This document shows, piece after piece, positions 34,683 to 44,301 of a stretch of DNA of 64,000 nt; the first letter of the stretch is position 1, and the number at the start of each line of letters is the position of its first letter. The notes under the pieces were generated by a model, which was not told the origin of the DNA, searched no databases, and saw nothing but the letters and a program-made list of their open reading frames with translations. Both the position numbers and the translations under genes were made by a program. Source of the stretch: Tsuneonella sp. CC-YZS046 (GTDB taxonomy: Bacteria > Pseudomonadota > Alphaproteobacteria > Sphingomonadales > Sphingomonadaceae); contig NZ_CP141590.1 in assembly GCF_035581365.1 (NCBI RefSeq), forward strand, positions 2,972,001 to 3,036,000, read 5' to 3'.

Positions 34683-35243
34683 TCACGCGCTGCCGGTCGT
34701 GCTTGCGAGCAGGGCCGGCTCGATCCCTTCCGCCTTCCAGGTCTGCGTCCAGCGCTTTTGCGCCCTCGTATGGAACAGGATTTCCTGCCGCCCTTCGGCG
34801 GCGAACCAGCCATGGCGCTGCATTTCCCCGTCGAGCTGGCCCGGACCCCAGCCGGTATAGCCGAGCGCGATCAGCCATTGCGCCGGCCCTTCGCCCGCCG
34901 TGATCGCCTCCAGGATTTCCACCGATGCGGAAAAGGAGCAGAGCGAACCGACCTTGATCGTTTCCTCGCTGTCCCAGTCCTGCGAATGCAGGATGAAGCC
35001 GCGCCCCGGCTCGACCGGCCCGCCATGATGGACGGCGCAATCCGGCGCCTTGCCCCGGTCTATCCCGAGGTGCTCGAGCAGGCCGTGGAAACCGATATCG
35101 TTGCGTGTATGGCCTATGCCGATGCCGAGCGCGCCCTGAGCATCGTGCAGGCACATCGCGATCACCGCATGGTGGAAACGGGGATCGCCCATTCCCGGCA
35201 TGGCCAGCAGCAACCGGCCGGCTAGATAGCTCGCCTCGCTCAT
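34683..35243 (-). CDS. YqgE/AlgH family protein (UPF0301)
   Basis: 186 residues: YLAGRLLLAMPGMGDPRFHHAVI, GIGIGHTRNDI, HHGGPVEPGRGFILHS, and ALGYTGWGPGQLDGEMQRHGWF are the family blocks. Some members (AlgH) influence alginate regulation, but the general role is unknown. No signal peptide, so cytoplasmic. The gene is 71 bp behind asnB on the same strand and converges on the phytase. Confidence 0.93.
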   Translation of the reverse strand: MSEASYLAGRLLLAMPGMGDPRFHHAVIAMCLHDAQGALGIGIGHTRNDIGFHGLLEHLGIDRGKAPDCAVHHGGPVEPGRGFILHSQDWDSEETIKVGSLCSFSASVEILEAITAGEGPAQWLIALGYTGWGPGQLDGEMQRHGWFAAEGRQEILFHTRAQKRWTQTWKAEGIEPALLASTTGSA

Positions 35244-35314
35244 GATCCATCTATACTACGCTGTAGCCAGGGCAAAAGCACTGGCCTCTTCCAACCGCCC
35301 ATCGCGAGCGGCGA

Positions 35315-37255
35315 TCAATTCGCGGGAGCTTCCCGCCTCCGGTCCGGCGTATCCGCCTGCTGGGCTCGCGCCTGCTGCCACCAGCAGCTGAACATCGCGA
35401 TGGCGTAGAGTATCCGGCCATGATTGCGGAGGCCGGCCCGATGCTCGGCGAACAGGGCGTCCACCGCTTCCGGCCGCAGATAGCCGCTGTGCACCGCGCC
35501 GCTCTCGTGCCACGCTTCTTCGGCGAAGCTGCTGAAGTCGCCCCTGAACCATTCCCCGAAGGGAAGCTGGAAGCCGATCTTGCGCTTGGCGAAGGTGCCT
35601 TCGGGAAACCACGGCTCGATGGCCTTGCGCAGGGCATATTTGCCCACGTTGCCGCGCAGCTTCATCCGTGTCGGCATGGTCAGGGTCCAGTCCACGAAAT
35701 CATGCGAGAGGAAAGGCACCCGCGCTTCCAGCGAATGGGCCATGCTGCCGCGATCCGAGCGATGCAGCAGGGAGCCGGGCATATGCACGGCGATATCGGC
35801 CAGCATGAATTGCTCCAGCGGGCTGAGCTTGCGCGCATCCGCCGACCCGAAATACTCCTGCTCGAGCCGCCTGAACCGGCCCGGCGCGTCCTGCCGGGCG
35901 AGGAAGCCCGGTTCATACAGGCGCGCGCGCACATCCGGCGTGGAAATCTGGGTGGCGGCGAAGAAGCGCTGGAAGCCGTTGTCGAGCGTGGCGGCATCGG
36001 AAAAGCGCCGGGCGTTCTGTTTCAGGTAGTTCCAGCGGGTCGAACCGGCCGGCAGCTTTTCGGCCAGCGCCAGCAGCGGGCCGAGCGCCTTGAGCGCGGG
36101 CTTCCATCGTGCCGCGAGCAGGGCCGTGCGCTGCCGCTTGTATCCCGCGAAGATCTCGTCCGATCCTTCGCCCGCCAGCACCACCTTGACGTGCTGCGCG
36201 GCCAGCTTCGACAAATGCCAGATCGGCACGGCTGCGGTGGCCGCGCATGGCTCGTCAAAGGCGGACTGGACGGCCGGCAGCAGGTCGCCTGCCATGGCGG
36301 GTTCCAGCGGCAGGACGATATGCTCGCATCCCAGATGCGCCGCGATCCGCCCGGCGGCGGCGGTCTCGTCGATCGAGGTGCCCGGAAAGCCCACTGTGAA
36401 GGCCTTGATCGGCTGGCTCGTCTCCCGGACCATCGCCGCCAGGATCGCGCTGGAATCGACGCCGCCCGAGAGGAAGGCGCCGACCGGCACGTCCGACAGC
36501 ATATGCTTGCGGACGGTGTCCTGCAGGCGGCTGCGGGTTTCCTCGATCCATTCCGCTTCCGAGAGATCGTGGTGGGCATGGAAGCGGGGTTCCCAGAACG
36601 TGCGGATGCGCGCTTCCCCGGCGGGACCGATGCGCAGTACCTGGCCCGGCTCCAGCGTGCGCACCTGCCGGTAGATCGAGCGGGGCCGCTGGACATGGCC
36701 GAACATGAAGAAATCATGGGCGGCCCGTTCGTCCACGTCGAATTCATGCTCCGGCAGGACCAGCAGCGAACGGATCTCGGACGCGAAGGCGAGGCCGCCC
36801 CGCTGCTCGGTGATATAGAGCGGCTTGATGCCCAGCGGATCGCGGGCGAGGGTCAGGCTCCGTTCCGCCTTGTCCCAGATCGCCGCGGCATACATGCCCT
36901 GCAGGCGCAGCCAGGCATCGTCGCCCCAATGGACGAAGCTGGCGAGCAGGGTTTCCGTATCGCTATGGGTGGAGAAGGGGAAACCCGCCTGCTCCAGTTC
37001 GCGGCGCAATTCGGGGTGGTTGTAAATCTCGCCATTGAAGACGATCGCATAGCGCCCGTCGGCGGAGTGGATCGGCTGGTGCCCGCCCGCGATGTCGATG
37101 ATGCTGAGCCGCCGCATGCCGAAGCCGAAATCGCCATCGGTCAGGATGCCGCTGTCGTCCGGGCCGCGATGAACGATCCGGTCGCACTGCTGTTCGAGGA
37201 TATGGGGCGGCACCGGCCTCCCGCTTCTCCTGTACCATCCGGCAATGCCGCACAT
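35315..37255 (-). CDS. asnB: asparagine synthase (glutamine-hydrolysing) family
   Basis: 646 residues. N-terminal Ntn glutaminase with C2 as nucleophile (MCGIAGWYRRS), RLSIIDIAGGHQPI and VFNGEIYNHPELR. C-terminal ATP-pyrophosphatase domain with the P-loop SGGVDSS and GEGSDEIFAGY. It makes asparagine from aspartate with glutamine, or amidates another acceptor: the family includes amidotransferases of exosortase/polysaccharide clusters, and a membrane protein possibly of that kind sits at the far right of the window. An isolated gene, divergent from the PilZ gene. Confidence 0.92.
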   Translation of the reverse strand: MCGIAGWYRRSGRPVPPHILEQQCDRIVHRGPDDSGILTDGDFGFGMRRLSIIDIAGGHQPIHSADGRYAIVFNGEIYNHPELRRELEQAGFPFSTHSDTETLLASFVHWGDDAWLRLQGMYAAAIWDKAERSLTLARDPLGIKPLYITEQRGGLAFASEIRSLLVLPEHEFDVDERAAHDFFMFGHVQRPRSIYRQVRTLEPGQVLRIGPAGEARIRTFWEPRFHAHHDLSEAEWIEETRSRLQDTVRKHMLSDVPVGAFLSGGVDSSAILAAMVRETSQPIKAFTVGFPGTSIDETAAAGRIAAHLGCEHIVLPLEPAMAGDLLPAVQSAFDEPCAATAAVPIWHLSKLAAQHVKVVLAGEGSDEIFAGYKRQRTALLAARWKPALKALGPLLALAEKLPAGSTRWNYLKQNARRFSDAATLDNGFQRFFAATQISTPDVRARLYEPGFLARQDAPGRFRRLEQEYFGSADARKLSPLEQFMLADIAVHMPGSLLHRSDRGSMAHSLEARVPFLSHDFVDWTLTMPTRMKLRGNVGKYALRKAIEPWFPEGTFAKRKIGFQLPFGEWFRGDFSSFAEEAWHESGAVHSGYLRPEAVDALFAEHRAGLRNHGRILYAIAMFSCWWQQARAQQADTPDRRREAPAN

Positions 37256-37439
37256 CGAGCGTTCCTTCCTGCCGCCCGCCTAATGGACCCCGCGCCGGAT
37301 GGCCAGAGCCATGCAGGATTCCCGTCCCGGATGCGTCGATAACCTGAATTTAACCGTAATCCGGCAGATTGGCAGAACCGAAGCGAAATCGTTGGCGGGG
37401 GTGAGCGCCCCCGTGCGCCGGTTGTGGAGCAAGGCGAGT

Positions 37440-38105
37440 ATGTCTGAACGAAGTCCTGCACAGCTGCCCGAAAGCGGGCAGGCCGGGCCAGACCACAGCG
37501 ATCAGCGCGCTGCGCAGCGGTTCACGCTTCTGATCCGCAATGCGAAGATCGTATTCCCCTGCGGCGAATTCCTGTGCGTGATCCGCGATGTCTCCGCCAC
37601 CGGCCTGCGCATAAAGGTCTTTCACGCGCTTCCTGACGAACAGCCGGAATATCTGGAGATGGCGACCGGCGAGCGTTACGGGGTTTCCGTGGTGTGGGCC
37701 GAGGATGGCCAGATGGGCCTGCGGTTCCTCGAGCAGCAGGACGTCGCCTGCCTCATTCGCGAAGAAGGGCCTTATCCGAAGCGCTCGCTGCGGATCATGC
37801 TCCAGCTACCGGCCCGGCTCAGGGCCGGCGGGGAAACCAGCGACGCGACGATCCTGAATCTTTCGCAATATGGCGCCAATGTGGAGTGCCGGGAGCGCCT
37901 GGCGATCGAGCAGCAGCTCATCCTGTCGGCGCGTCTGCTGCCCGATCTCGATGCCAAGGTCCGCTGGCGCAAGGGCGATCAATACGGCCTTTCCTTCCAT
38001 CAGACCTTCAGCATGGACCAGCTCGCCCTGCTCGTCGCGCGGCTGCAGGCGCCGCATCTGGCGCCGCCCGTCAGCGCGACGGGCGCGCAAACCTCGCTCG
38101 CCTGA
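37440..38105 (+). CDS. PilZ-domain protein, possibly two tandem domains
   Basis: 221 residues. The N-terminal half has QRAAQRFTLLIRNAKIVF with the RxxR-like arginine pattern and DVSATGLRIKVF, and the C-terminal half has KRSLRIMLQLPARLRAGG and ILNLSQYGANVE. Both resemble the PilZ RxxxR ... [DN]xSxxG pattern, so two PilZ units are likely and the protein may bind cyclic di-GMP. Start ATG 37440 is preferred over an upstream ATG (37299), which lacks domain sequence. It is a lone gene. Confidence 0.82.
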   Translation: MSERSPAQLPESGQAGPDHSDQRAAQRFTLLIRNAKIVFPCGEFLCVIRDVSATGLRIKVFHALPDEQPEYLEMATGERYGVSVVWAEDGQMGLRFLEQQDVACLIREEGPYPKRSLRIMLQLPARLRAGGETSDATILNLSQYGANVECRERLAIEQQLILSARLLPDLDAKVRWRKGDQYGLSFHQTFSMDQLALLVARLQAPHLAPPVSATGAQTSLA

Positions 38106-38180
38106 CCGGAGCATTCCGGCCGGCCTGAGCCGCATCACCGCCTCGTCCGCACCGATCCCCGAAAGAAGAGCGCCCCGGCC

Positions 38181-39779
38181 CTAGCGCATCAGGCCGCCCA
38201 TGAGGTTGCGGGCGAAGCGGCCCAGCCCCGGAAAGCCGAATGCCTTCCCGACCTCGGTGGCCACCGTGCCCGCCGCCGCGCTGGCAGCGGACGCCTTGGG
38301 GTTGGCGCGGCTCTTCTTGCCCTGCAGCGTGCTGGCCAGGATCGAGCCGGCGCTGGCTGCCGCCGCGCCCGCCGCCGCCTTGGCCACCTTGCCGCCCAGC
38401 CCGTCCCAGATGCTGGTGTTCTTGCGCTCCTGCCGGGCGACTTCCTCGGAGCCTTTCTCGGCCACTTCCTCGGCGGTCGCGGCGGCATCGGCCGCCTTCT
38501 GCGCCAGCACTTCCTCGGCCAATTCGCGATTGACGAGCTGGTCGTATTTCCCTTCGACCGGGCTGATCGACTGGATGATCGCCCGCTCCTTCGGCTCGAC
38601 CGGGCCGAGGCGGGAACGCGGCGGCTTGATCAATGCGCGCTGCACGATAGAGGGCGCCCCGTCTTCCATCAGCGTGGAAACCAGCGCCTCGCCCACTTTC
38701 AGCTCGGTAATCGCCGTTTCGACATTCAGGTCCGGATTGATGCGGAATGTGTCCGCCGCCGCCTTGATCGCCTTCTTGTCGCGCGGGGTGAAGGCGCGCA
38801 GCGCGTGCTGCACCCGGTTGCCGAGCTGCCCGGCGACATTTTCCGGGATGTCGATGGGATTCTGGGTGACGAAATAGACGCCCACGCCCTTGGAGCGGAT
38901 CAGACGGACTACCTGCTCCACCTTGTCCAGCAGCGCCTTGGGTGCATCGTCGAACAGCAGGTGCGCCTCATCGAAGAAGAACACCAGCTTCGGCTTGTCC
39001 GGATCGCCCACCTCGGGCAGCACCTCGAACAGTTCGGCCAGCAGCCACAGCAGGAAAGTGGCGTAGAGCTTGGGGCTTTGCATCAGCCGGTCGGCGGCGA
39101 GGATGTTGATGTAGCCCCGGCCCTTTTCGTCCACCTTGAGGAAGTCCGCGATCTCCAGCGCCGGTTCGCCGAAGAACTTGTCCGCGCCCTGGCTTTCGAA
39201 CGACAGCAGCTGGCGCTGGATCGCGCCGATGCTCTGCTTCGTGACATTGCCGTATTTGGTGGTCAGCGCCGATGCATGTTCTGCGGTATAGGCCAGCATC
39301 GCCTGCAGGTCGGGCAGGTCCAGCAGCAGCAGGCCCTGTTCGTCCGCAAAGCGGAAGACGATGTTGAGCACGCCTTCCTGCGTATCGTTGAGATCGAGCA
39401 GGCGCGCCAGCAGCAGCGGCCCCATCTCGCTGATCGTGGTGCGGATCGGGTGGCCCTGCGCGCCGTAGAGATCCCAGAAGATCGCGGGATTGTCGGCATA
39501 GGCATAATCGGTCATGCCCAGCTCCTTCGCCCGCGCCTCCAGCTTGTCGGCGTTCTTGAACGCGGGAGAGCCGGCCATCGATATGCCGGAAAGATCGCCC
39601 TTCACATCGGCCAGGAACACAGGCACGCCATTGGCCGAAAAGCTTTCCGCAATACCTTGCAGGGTAACCGTCTTGCCGGTGCCCGTGGCCCCCGCGATCA
39701 GCCCATGCCGGTTGGCCCGGCCAAGATTGAGAACCTGCCTTTCGCCATTCGCGCCAAGCCCGATGAAGATCTCACCCAT
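38181..39779 (-). CDS. HerA-like/DUF853 NTPase
   Basis: 532 residues. Walker A GATGTGKT (30-37), then [11 protein letters not shown], a central block [22 protein letters not shown], Walker [16 protein letters not shown], and arginine-rich motifs [27 protein letters not shown]. This is the DUF853/YjgR branch of HerA-like ATPases; molecular role unknown. The last ~90 residues are low-complexity (alanine/lysine), ending [19 protein letters not shown]. Expressed alone; its promoter must lie in the 101-bp spacer before pabB on the other side. Confidence 0.9.
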   Translation of the reverse strand: MGEIFIGLGANGERQVLNLGRANRHGLIAGATGTGKTVTLQGIAESFSANGVPVFLADVKGDLSGISMAGSPAFKNADKLEARAKELGMTDYAYADNPAIFWDLYGAQGHPIRTTISEMGPLLLARLLDLNDTQEGVLNIVFRFADEQGLLLLDLPDLQAMLAYTAEHASALTTKYGNVTKQSIGAIQRQLLSFESQGADKFFGEPALEIADFLKVDEKGRGYINILAADRLMQSPKLYATFLLWLLAELFEVLPEVGDPDKPKLVFFFDEAHLLFDDAPKALLDKVEQVVRLIRSKGVGVYFVTQNPIDIPENVAGQLGNRVQHALRAFTPRDKKAIKAAADTFRINPDLNVETAITELKVGEALVSTLMEDGAPSIVQRALIKPPRSRLGPVEPKERAIIQSISPVEGKYDQLVNRELAEEVLAQKAADAAATAEEVAEKGSEEVARQERKNTSIWDGLGGKVAKAAAGAAAASAGSILASTLQGKKSRANPKASAASAAAGTVATEVGKAFGFPGLGRFARNLMGGLMR

Positions 39780-39880
39780 CCACCTACCTCCAAGCCGTTC
39801 GGTCGCTTCGATGTGTGGAACAGGCGCACCCGTCCGGTCAAGCGCTCGACTTGGCCGCGCGAGACGTTAGAGCGATTGGA

Positions 39881-41710
39881 ATGGTGGCGCGAGAACCCTT
39901 TGTCCTGCTCGACGATGCACGATCGGACGGTGCCAGCGATGCGCGGCTGTATCGCAGCCCTCGTGAAATATTCGTGGCGCGGCGCCCGGACGAGGTTCGC
40001 GGCGCGCTTGAGCGGGCAGATGCCGTGGTGGCGCGGGATGGCGGCGTGCTGGCGGGCTATATCGCCTATGAAGCCGGTCTGGCGCTGGAGCCGCGCCTTG
40101 CTCCCCTGGCCGAATCGCGCTGGGGCGCCCATGGCCCGCTGGTCTGGCTCGGCCATTTCGAAAGCTGCGAGATCATCCCGGCCGGCGAAGTCGCGGCCTG
40201 GCTGGCGGGGCAAGTGGGCGCGCCATGCGGGATCGGGCCGCTGGAGCCGCAGGTTTCCCCCGGCGGCTATGGCCGCGCTTTCGCCCGGCTGCAGGACGCG
40301 ATCCATGCGGGCGATATCTATCAGGCGAATCTCACCTTCCCGCTGGCCGGATCGTGGCGCGGCGATCCGCTGGCGCTTTACGCCGCGCTTCGGCCGGCCG
40401 CCGCCGCGGGCTATGGCGGGGCGATCTTCGACGGATCGCACTGGCTGTTGAGCTTTTCGCCCGAATTGTTCTTCGCCCTTTCCGATGGCGAGGCCAAGGT
40501 CAAGCCGATGAAGGGCACTCGCCCGCGCGGCCGCGGCGAAGCGGAGGATCGTGCCCTGGCGGAGGATCTCGCCGGTTCCGAAAAGGATCGCGCCGAAAAC
40601 CTGATGATCGTCGATCTGATGCGCAACGATCTCTCCCGCGTGGCAGAGGCGGGAAGCGTGCGGGTGACGCGCCCCTTCACGGTCGAGACTTATCCGACGG
40701 TCCACCAGATGGTGTCCACGGTGCAGGCCCGGCTGCGGCCCGGCCAGGGCGCGGCGGACATGCTGCGCGCGCTGTTTCCGTGCGGCTCCATCACCGGGGC
40801 GCCCAAGATCAGGGCGATGGAACTGATCGGCGACCTGGAGCGCGATGCGCGCGGCCCCTATTGCGGCGCGATCGGACGGATCGAGCGGGATTGCGCATCG
40901 GGAACTAGTCGCGCCGCCTTCAATGTGGCAATCCGCACCCTGCGGCTCGCGCCCGGGGATAATGGGCGCGGGCGCGCGGTGCTCGGCGTGGGTTCGGCGA
41001 TCGTGGCGGATTCCCAGATCATGCCCGAATGGCGCGAGTGCCTGATAAAGGGAGGTTTCGTGCGCCAGTCATTGCCGGCAATCAGGGCAGCGGATTTCGA
41101 TCTGATCGAAACCATGCTCTTCGAACCGGACAGCGGGATCGCTCTGCTCGAGCTGCATCTCGAACGGATGAAGGCCAGCGCGGCGGAGCTGGGCTTCTCC
41201 TTCGATCGCCATGCCACGCGCAACCAGATCCAGGCGCTGTGCTTCGAGCTCGATTCGCCGGCCAAGGTGCGGCTGGTGCTGGGGCGCAGCGGGACCACCG
41301 CGCTGGAGGCAAGCCCGCAGCCCGGCACGCCGGGCGAGCCGCTGCGCTGCGTGATCCTGCCGCTGCCGGTCGACAGCGGGGACTGGCGGCTGCGCCACAA
41401 GACGAGCGACCGCTCCTTCTACGAGGCGGCGCTGAAAGTCGCCCGCAGCACCGGGGCGCAGGAAGCATTGCTGGCGCGCGATGACGGGCAGGTCACCGAA
41501 GGCAGCTTCACCAACATTTTCGTGGAACGGGACGGCGAGCTGCTGACCCCGCCGGTTTCGCTGGGCCTGCTGCCGGGGGTGCTGCGCTGTTCGCTGCTCG
41601 CCAGCGGCAAGGCGCGCGAGGAGCCTCTGGCGATAGACGATCTCGCGGGCGGTTTCCTGGTGGGCAACGCGCTGCGCGGTTTGATCCGTGCGGAACTCGT
41701 CCAGCCATGA
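39881..41710 (+). CDS. pabB: aminodeoxychorismate synthase component I fused to aminodeoxychorismate lyase (PabB-PabC)
   Basis: 609 residues, two enzymes in one chain. Residues about 1-380 are the chorismate-binding domain (MKGTRPRGRGEAEDRALAEDL, LMIVDLMRNDLSRVAEAGSV, TYPTVHQMVSTV, FPCGSITGAPKIRAMELI). Residues about 400-609 are a class-IV PLP lyase (LIETMLFEPDSGIALLELHLERM, lysine in RHKTSDRSFYE, GQVTEGSFTNIFVE). Together they convert chorismate, with a PabA partner, to p-aminobenzoate for folate. Start ATG 39881 is preferred over a longer frame from 39815. Stop overlaps the aminotransferase start by 4 bp. Confidence 0.93.
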   Translation: MVAREPFVLLDDARSDGASDARLYRSPREIFVARRPDEVRGALERADAVVARDGGVLAGYIAYEAGLALEPRLAPLAESRWGAHGPLVWLGHFESCEIIPAGEVAAWLAGQVGAPCGIGPLEPQVSPGGYGRAFARLQDAIHAGDIYQANLTFPLAGSWRGDPLALYAALRPAAAAGYGGAIFDGSHWLLSFSPELFFALSDGEAKVKPMKGTRPRGRGEAEDRALAEDLAGSEKDRAENLMIVDLMRNDLSRVAEAGSVRVTRPFTVETYPTVHQMVSTVQARLRPGQGAADMLRALFPCGSITGAPKIRAMELIGDLERDARGPYCGAIGRIERDCASGTSRAAFNVAIRTLRLAPGDNGRGRAVLGVGSAIVADSQIMPEWRECLIKGGFVRQSLPAIRAADFDLIETMLFEPDSGIALLELHLERMKASAAELGFSFDRHATRNQIQALCFELDSPAKVRLVLGRSGTTALEASPQPGTPGEPLRCVILPLPVDSGDWRLRHKTSDRSFYEAALKVARSTGAQEALLARDDGQVTEGSFTNIFVERDGELLTPPVSLGLLPGVLRCSLLASGKAREEPLAIDDLAGGFLVGNALRGLIRAELVQP

Positions 41711-42870
41711 TCAGCGAAGCGCTCCAGCGGATCGCGCCCTCGCGCACCACCGCCATGACCGACCGCGCCGCCCGGCTGCGGGCGGAAGGCCGCGACATCA
41801 TTTCCCTTTCCGTGGGCGAGCCGGACTTCGCCACCCCGCGGCATGTGCTGGATGCGGCGAAGGCCGCGCTCGACGCCGGGCAGACGAAATACACGCCGGT
41901 GGGCGGCACGCTCCGCCTGAAGGAAGCCGCTTCGCTGCATTTCAGGCGTGATCTGGGGATCGCGGTGCCCGCCTCGCAGGTCACGGTCAGCGCGGGGGGC
42001 AAGCAGGCGATCTTCCACGCCTTGCTGGCCACCGTCAGTCAGGGCGAGGAAGTGCTGGTGCCCGCCCCCTGGTGGGTCAGCTATCCCGAGATCGTCCGCT
42101 TCGCGGGCGGCAAGGTGGTTCCGATCAGGACCGGCGCCGCGAACCGCTTCCGCTTCAGCGCGGGGCAGCTCGAATCCGCCATCGGCCCGCACACGCAATG
42201 GCTGATGCTGAACTCCCCCGGCAATCCGACCGGCGCGGTTTACCCGCCGGAAATGCTGCTGGCGCTGGCGGAGGTGCTACGCCGCCATCCGCGCGTGATG
42301 GTGCTGTCCGACGATATATACGCGCCGCTCGATTATACCGGCGCGCGCCATGCCTCGCTGGCCGCGCTGTGCCCGGATCTGGCCGACCGCATCCTCACCG
42401 TCTCCGGGGTATCGAAAAGCCATGCCATGACCGGCTTTCGTATCGGGGTGGCGGCGGGGCCGGAATGGCTCATCAAGGCGATGGAGCGGCTGCAGTCGCA
42501 CAGCTCCGGCAATCCCTGCTCGATCAGCCAGGCGGCGGCCGTGGCCGCGTTCGAAGGCCCGCAGGATTTCCTTGCCGAATGGCGGGAAATCTTCCGCGCG
42601 CGCCGCGATCTGGTGGTGGAGGCGGTCAATGCCATTCCGGGCCTGTCCTGCCCGGTGCCGGATGGCGCATTCTACTGCTTCGTCGACGCCACCCCCCTGA
42701 TGGAACGATTCGGTGATGACGAAGCACTGGCCATGCATCTGCTCGAGCATGGCGTGGCCATCGTGGCCGCTTCCGCCTTCGGCGGCGCCAACGGGTTCCG
42801 CATCAGCTTCGCCGCGAGCGAGGACAGACTGCGCGAGGCGCTGCGCCGGATTGCCGGGGCCGTAGCATGA
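41707..42870 (+). CDS. PLP-dependent aminotransferase, aspartate aminotransferase class I
   Basis: 387 residues, fold-type I. Blocks: ISLSVGEPDFATPRHVLDAA, KYTPVGGTLRLKEA, APWWVSYPEIV, NSPGNPTGAVYP, DDIYAPLDY, and the PLP lysine in VSGVSKSHAMTGFRIG. Likely aspartate/prephenate-type transaminase; the exact substrates cannot be read from the sequence. ATGA overlap with pabB and with the rluA-type gene behind makes a four-gene unit. Confidence 0.91.
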   Translation: MISEALQRIAPSRTTAMTDRAARLRAEGRDIISLSVGEPDFATPRHVLDAAKAALDAGQTKYTPVGGTLRLKEAASLHFRRDLGIAVPASQVTVSAGGKQAIFHALLATVSQGEEVLVPAPWWVSYPEIVRFAGGKVVPIRTGAANRFRFSAGQLESAIGPHTQWLMLNSPGNPTGAVYPPEMLLALAEVLRRHPRVMVLSDDIYAPLDYTGARHASLAALCPDLADRILTVSGVSKSHAMTGFRIGVAAGPEWLIKAMERLQSHSSGNPCSISQAAAVAAFEGPQDFLAEWREIFRARRDLVVEAVNAIPGLSCPVPDGAFYCFVDATPLMERFGDDEALAMHLLEHGVAIVAASAFGGANGFRISFAASEDRLREALRRIAGAVA

Positions 42871-43553
42871 GCGGCATCCCGATTCTGTTCGAGGACGCGG
42901 AAGCGCTGATTATCGACAAGCCCGCAGGCCTGCCGGTCGACCGCCCGCGCAGTGGCGGCGCATCGCTGGGCGATCATCTCGATGCGCTCAGGCTCGGCTT
43001 CCAGCGCGCCCCCGCGCCGGTCCACCGGCTGGATACGGATACTTCGGGCTGCCTGCTGCTCGCGCGCAATCCTAAGGCGCTCAAGCGCTTCGCTGCCGCC
43101 TTCGAGGAACGCAGGGTGGCCAAGAGCTATATCGGCCTTGTCGCGGGCGAGGTAGCGGAGCCTGAAGGCACCATCGAACTGGCGCTGAGCAAGATCAGCT
43201 CGGCCAGCGGCGGCTGGCGGATGATCGCCGCGAGGAAGGGCAAACCCGCGATCACTCACTGGACAAGGCTGGCGGCAGGCGATGGTTTTTCCGTGGTGCG
43301 CTTCCTGCCCGTCACCGGGCGGACGCACCAGATCAGGATTCATGCCCTTGCCGGGCTGGGCTTTCCGCTGCTCGGCGATCCGGTCTATGGCCAGCCCGAT
43401 TCGCGCGCGCGGCGCACCATGCTCCACGCCGCCGGTCTGTCCCTCGATCGCGGCAGCAAGCCGCCGGTGGCTGCGACCGCGCCACTGCCAGCGGATTTCC
43501 TCGCCTTCGGCGTAGAGCAGCTTGAGCCATGGCCGATCCCGACCCCGGCCTGA
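42867..43553 (+). CDS. RluA family pseudouridine synthase
   Basis: 228 residues. The catalytic motif HRLDTDTSGCLLLARN has the essential aspartate, followed by KSYIGLVAGEVAEPEG and TGRTHQIRIHALAGLGFPLLGDPVYG. It lacks an N-terminal S4 domain. Isomerises uridine in rRNA or tRNA; the target is unknown. Overlaps both neighbours (4 bp with the aminotransferase, 25 bp with arfB). Confidence 0.92.
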   Translation: MSGIPILFEDAEALIIDKPAGLPVDRPRSGGASLGDHLDALRLGFQRAPAPVHRLDTDTSGCLLLARNPKALKRFAAAFEERRVAKSYIGLVAGEVAEPEGTIELALSKISSASGGWRMIAARKGKPAITHWTRLAAGDGFSVVRFLPVTGRTHQIRIHALAGLGFPLLGDPVYGQPDSRARRTMLHAAGLSLDRGSKPPVAATAPLPADFLAFGVEQLEPWPIPTPA

Positions 43554-43945
43554 TCGAGCGCGCAATGGCGCTGGTGGAGGAACGGTTCATCACCGGGGCT
43601 GGTCCGGGCGGCCAGAATGTCAACAAGGTGGCCACCACCGTGCAATTGCGGCTGGATGTCTTCGCCCTGCGGCTGGAGCAATCGGTGTTTCACCGGCTCA
43701 AGGCGCTGGCCGGGAGCAGGATGAGCGCGAAGGGCGAGATCGTCATCACCGCGCGCCGCCACCGCACGCAGGAAGCGAATCGGCTGGATGCCCGCGCCCG
43801 GCTGGCGGAAATGCTCGAAGCCGCGCGGCAGGAGCCGGCCTTGCGCAAGAAGTCCCGCCTCAACCGGGTGGGCAAGGAATCGCGGCTTCAATCCAAGAAG
43901 AAGCGGGGCGCGATCAAGGCCGGGCGCGGCAAGGTGGAGTGGTAG
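43529..43945 (+). CDS. arfB: alternative ribosome-rescue peptidyl-tRNA hydrolase ArfB
   Basis: 138 residues. The release-factor GGQ motif is in ITGAGPGGQNVNKVATTVQL, with a basic, helix-forming tail (KKSRLNRVGKESRLQSKKKR) that enters the empty mRNA channel. This is the YaeJ/ArfB length and layout. It frees ribosomes stalled on non-stop mRNA. The first 25 bp lie inside the rluA-type gene, so expression is coupled. Confidence 0.93.
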   Translation: MADPDPGLIERAMALVEERFITGAGPGGQNVNKVATTVQLRLDVFALRLEQSVFHRLKALAGSRMSAKGEIVITARRHRTQEANRLDARARLAEMLEAARQEPALRKKSRLNRVGKESRLQSKKKRGAIKAGRGKVEW

Positions 43946-44081
43946 CGGCGCTTGACTTTTCCCGTCGCCTGGCCCAATGGCGGCCGCTGAAAGGGCGGCG
44001 CAGCCATGCGCCGCTTTCGCATTTTCGGCCCGCGCGCGGTTCCGGCCCGCGCAGCCCGCATCGAGATTTTAGGAAAGCGTC

Positions 44082-44249
44082 ATGGCGAAGCCCGCAACCG
44101 TCAAGATCAAGCTGGTCTCCACCGCCGATACCGGCTTCTTCTATGTGACGAAGAAGAACCCGCGCAACATCACGGAAAAGATGAGCTTCCGCAAATACGA
44201 CCCGGTCGCGCGTAAGCATGTCGAGTTCAAGGAAGCCAAGATCAAGTAA
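44082..44249 (+). CDS. rpmG: 50S ribosomal protein L33
   Basis: 55 residues: [20 protein letters not shown], then [19 protein letters not shown] and [11 protein letters not shown], typical for L33 and without the zinc cysteines of the C+ type. Start ATG 44082 follows AGGAAAGCG. lolA begins 52 bp further on the same strand, and 136 bp separate L33 from arfB. Confidence 0.97.
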   Translation: MAKPATVKIKLVSTADTGFFYVTKKNPRNITEKMSFRKYDPVARKHVEFKEAKIK

Positions 44250-44301
44250 GGAACCGGACAGGTTCAGCGTGAGTTCAAGCCCCGATATTAAGGGACTGGG
44301 C

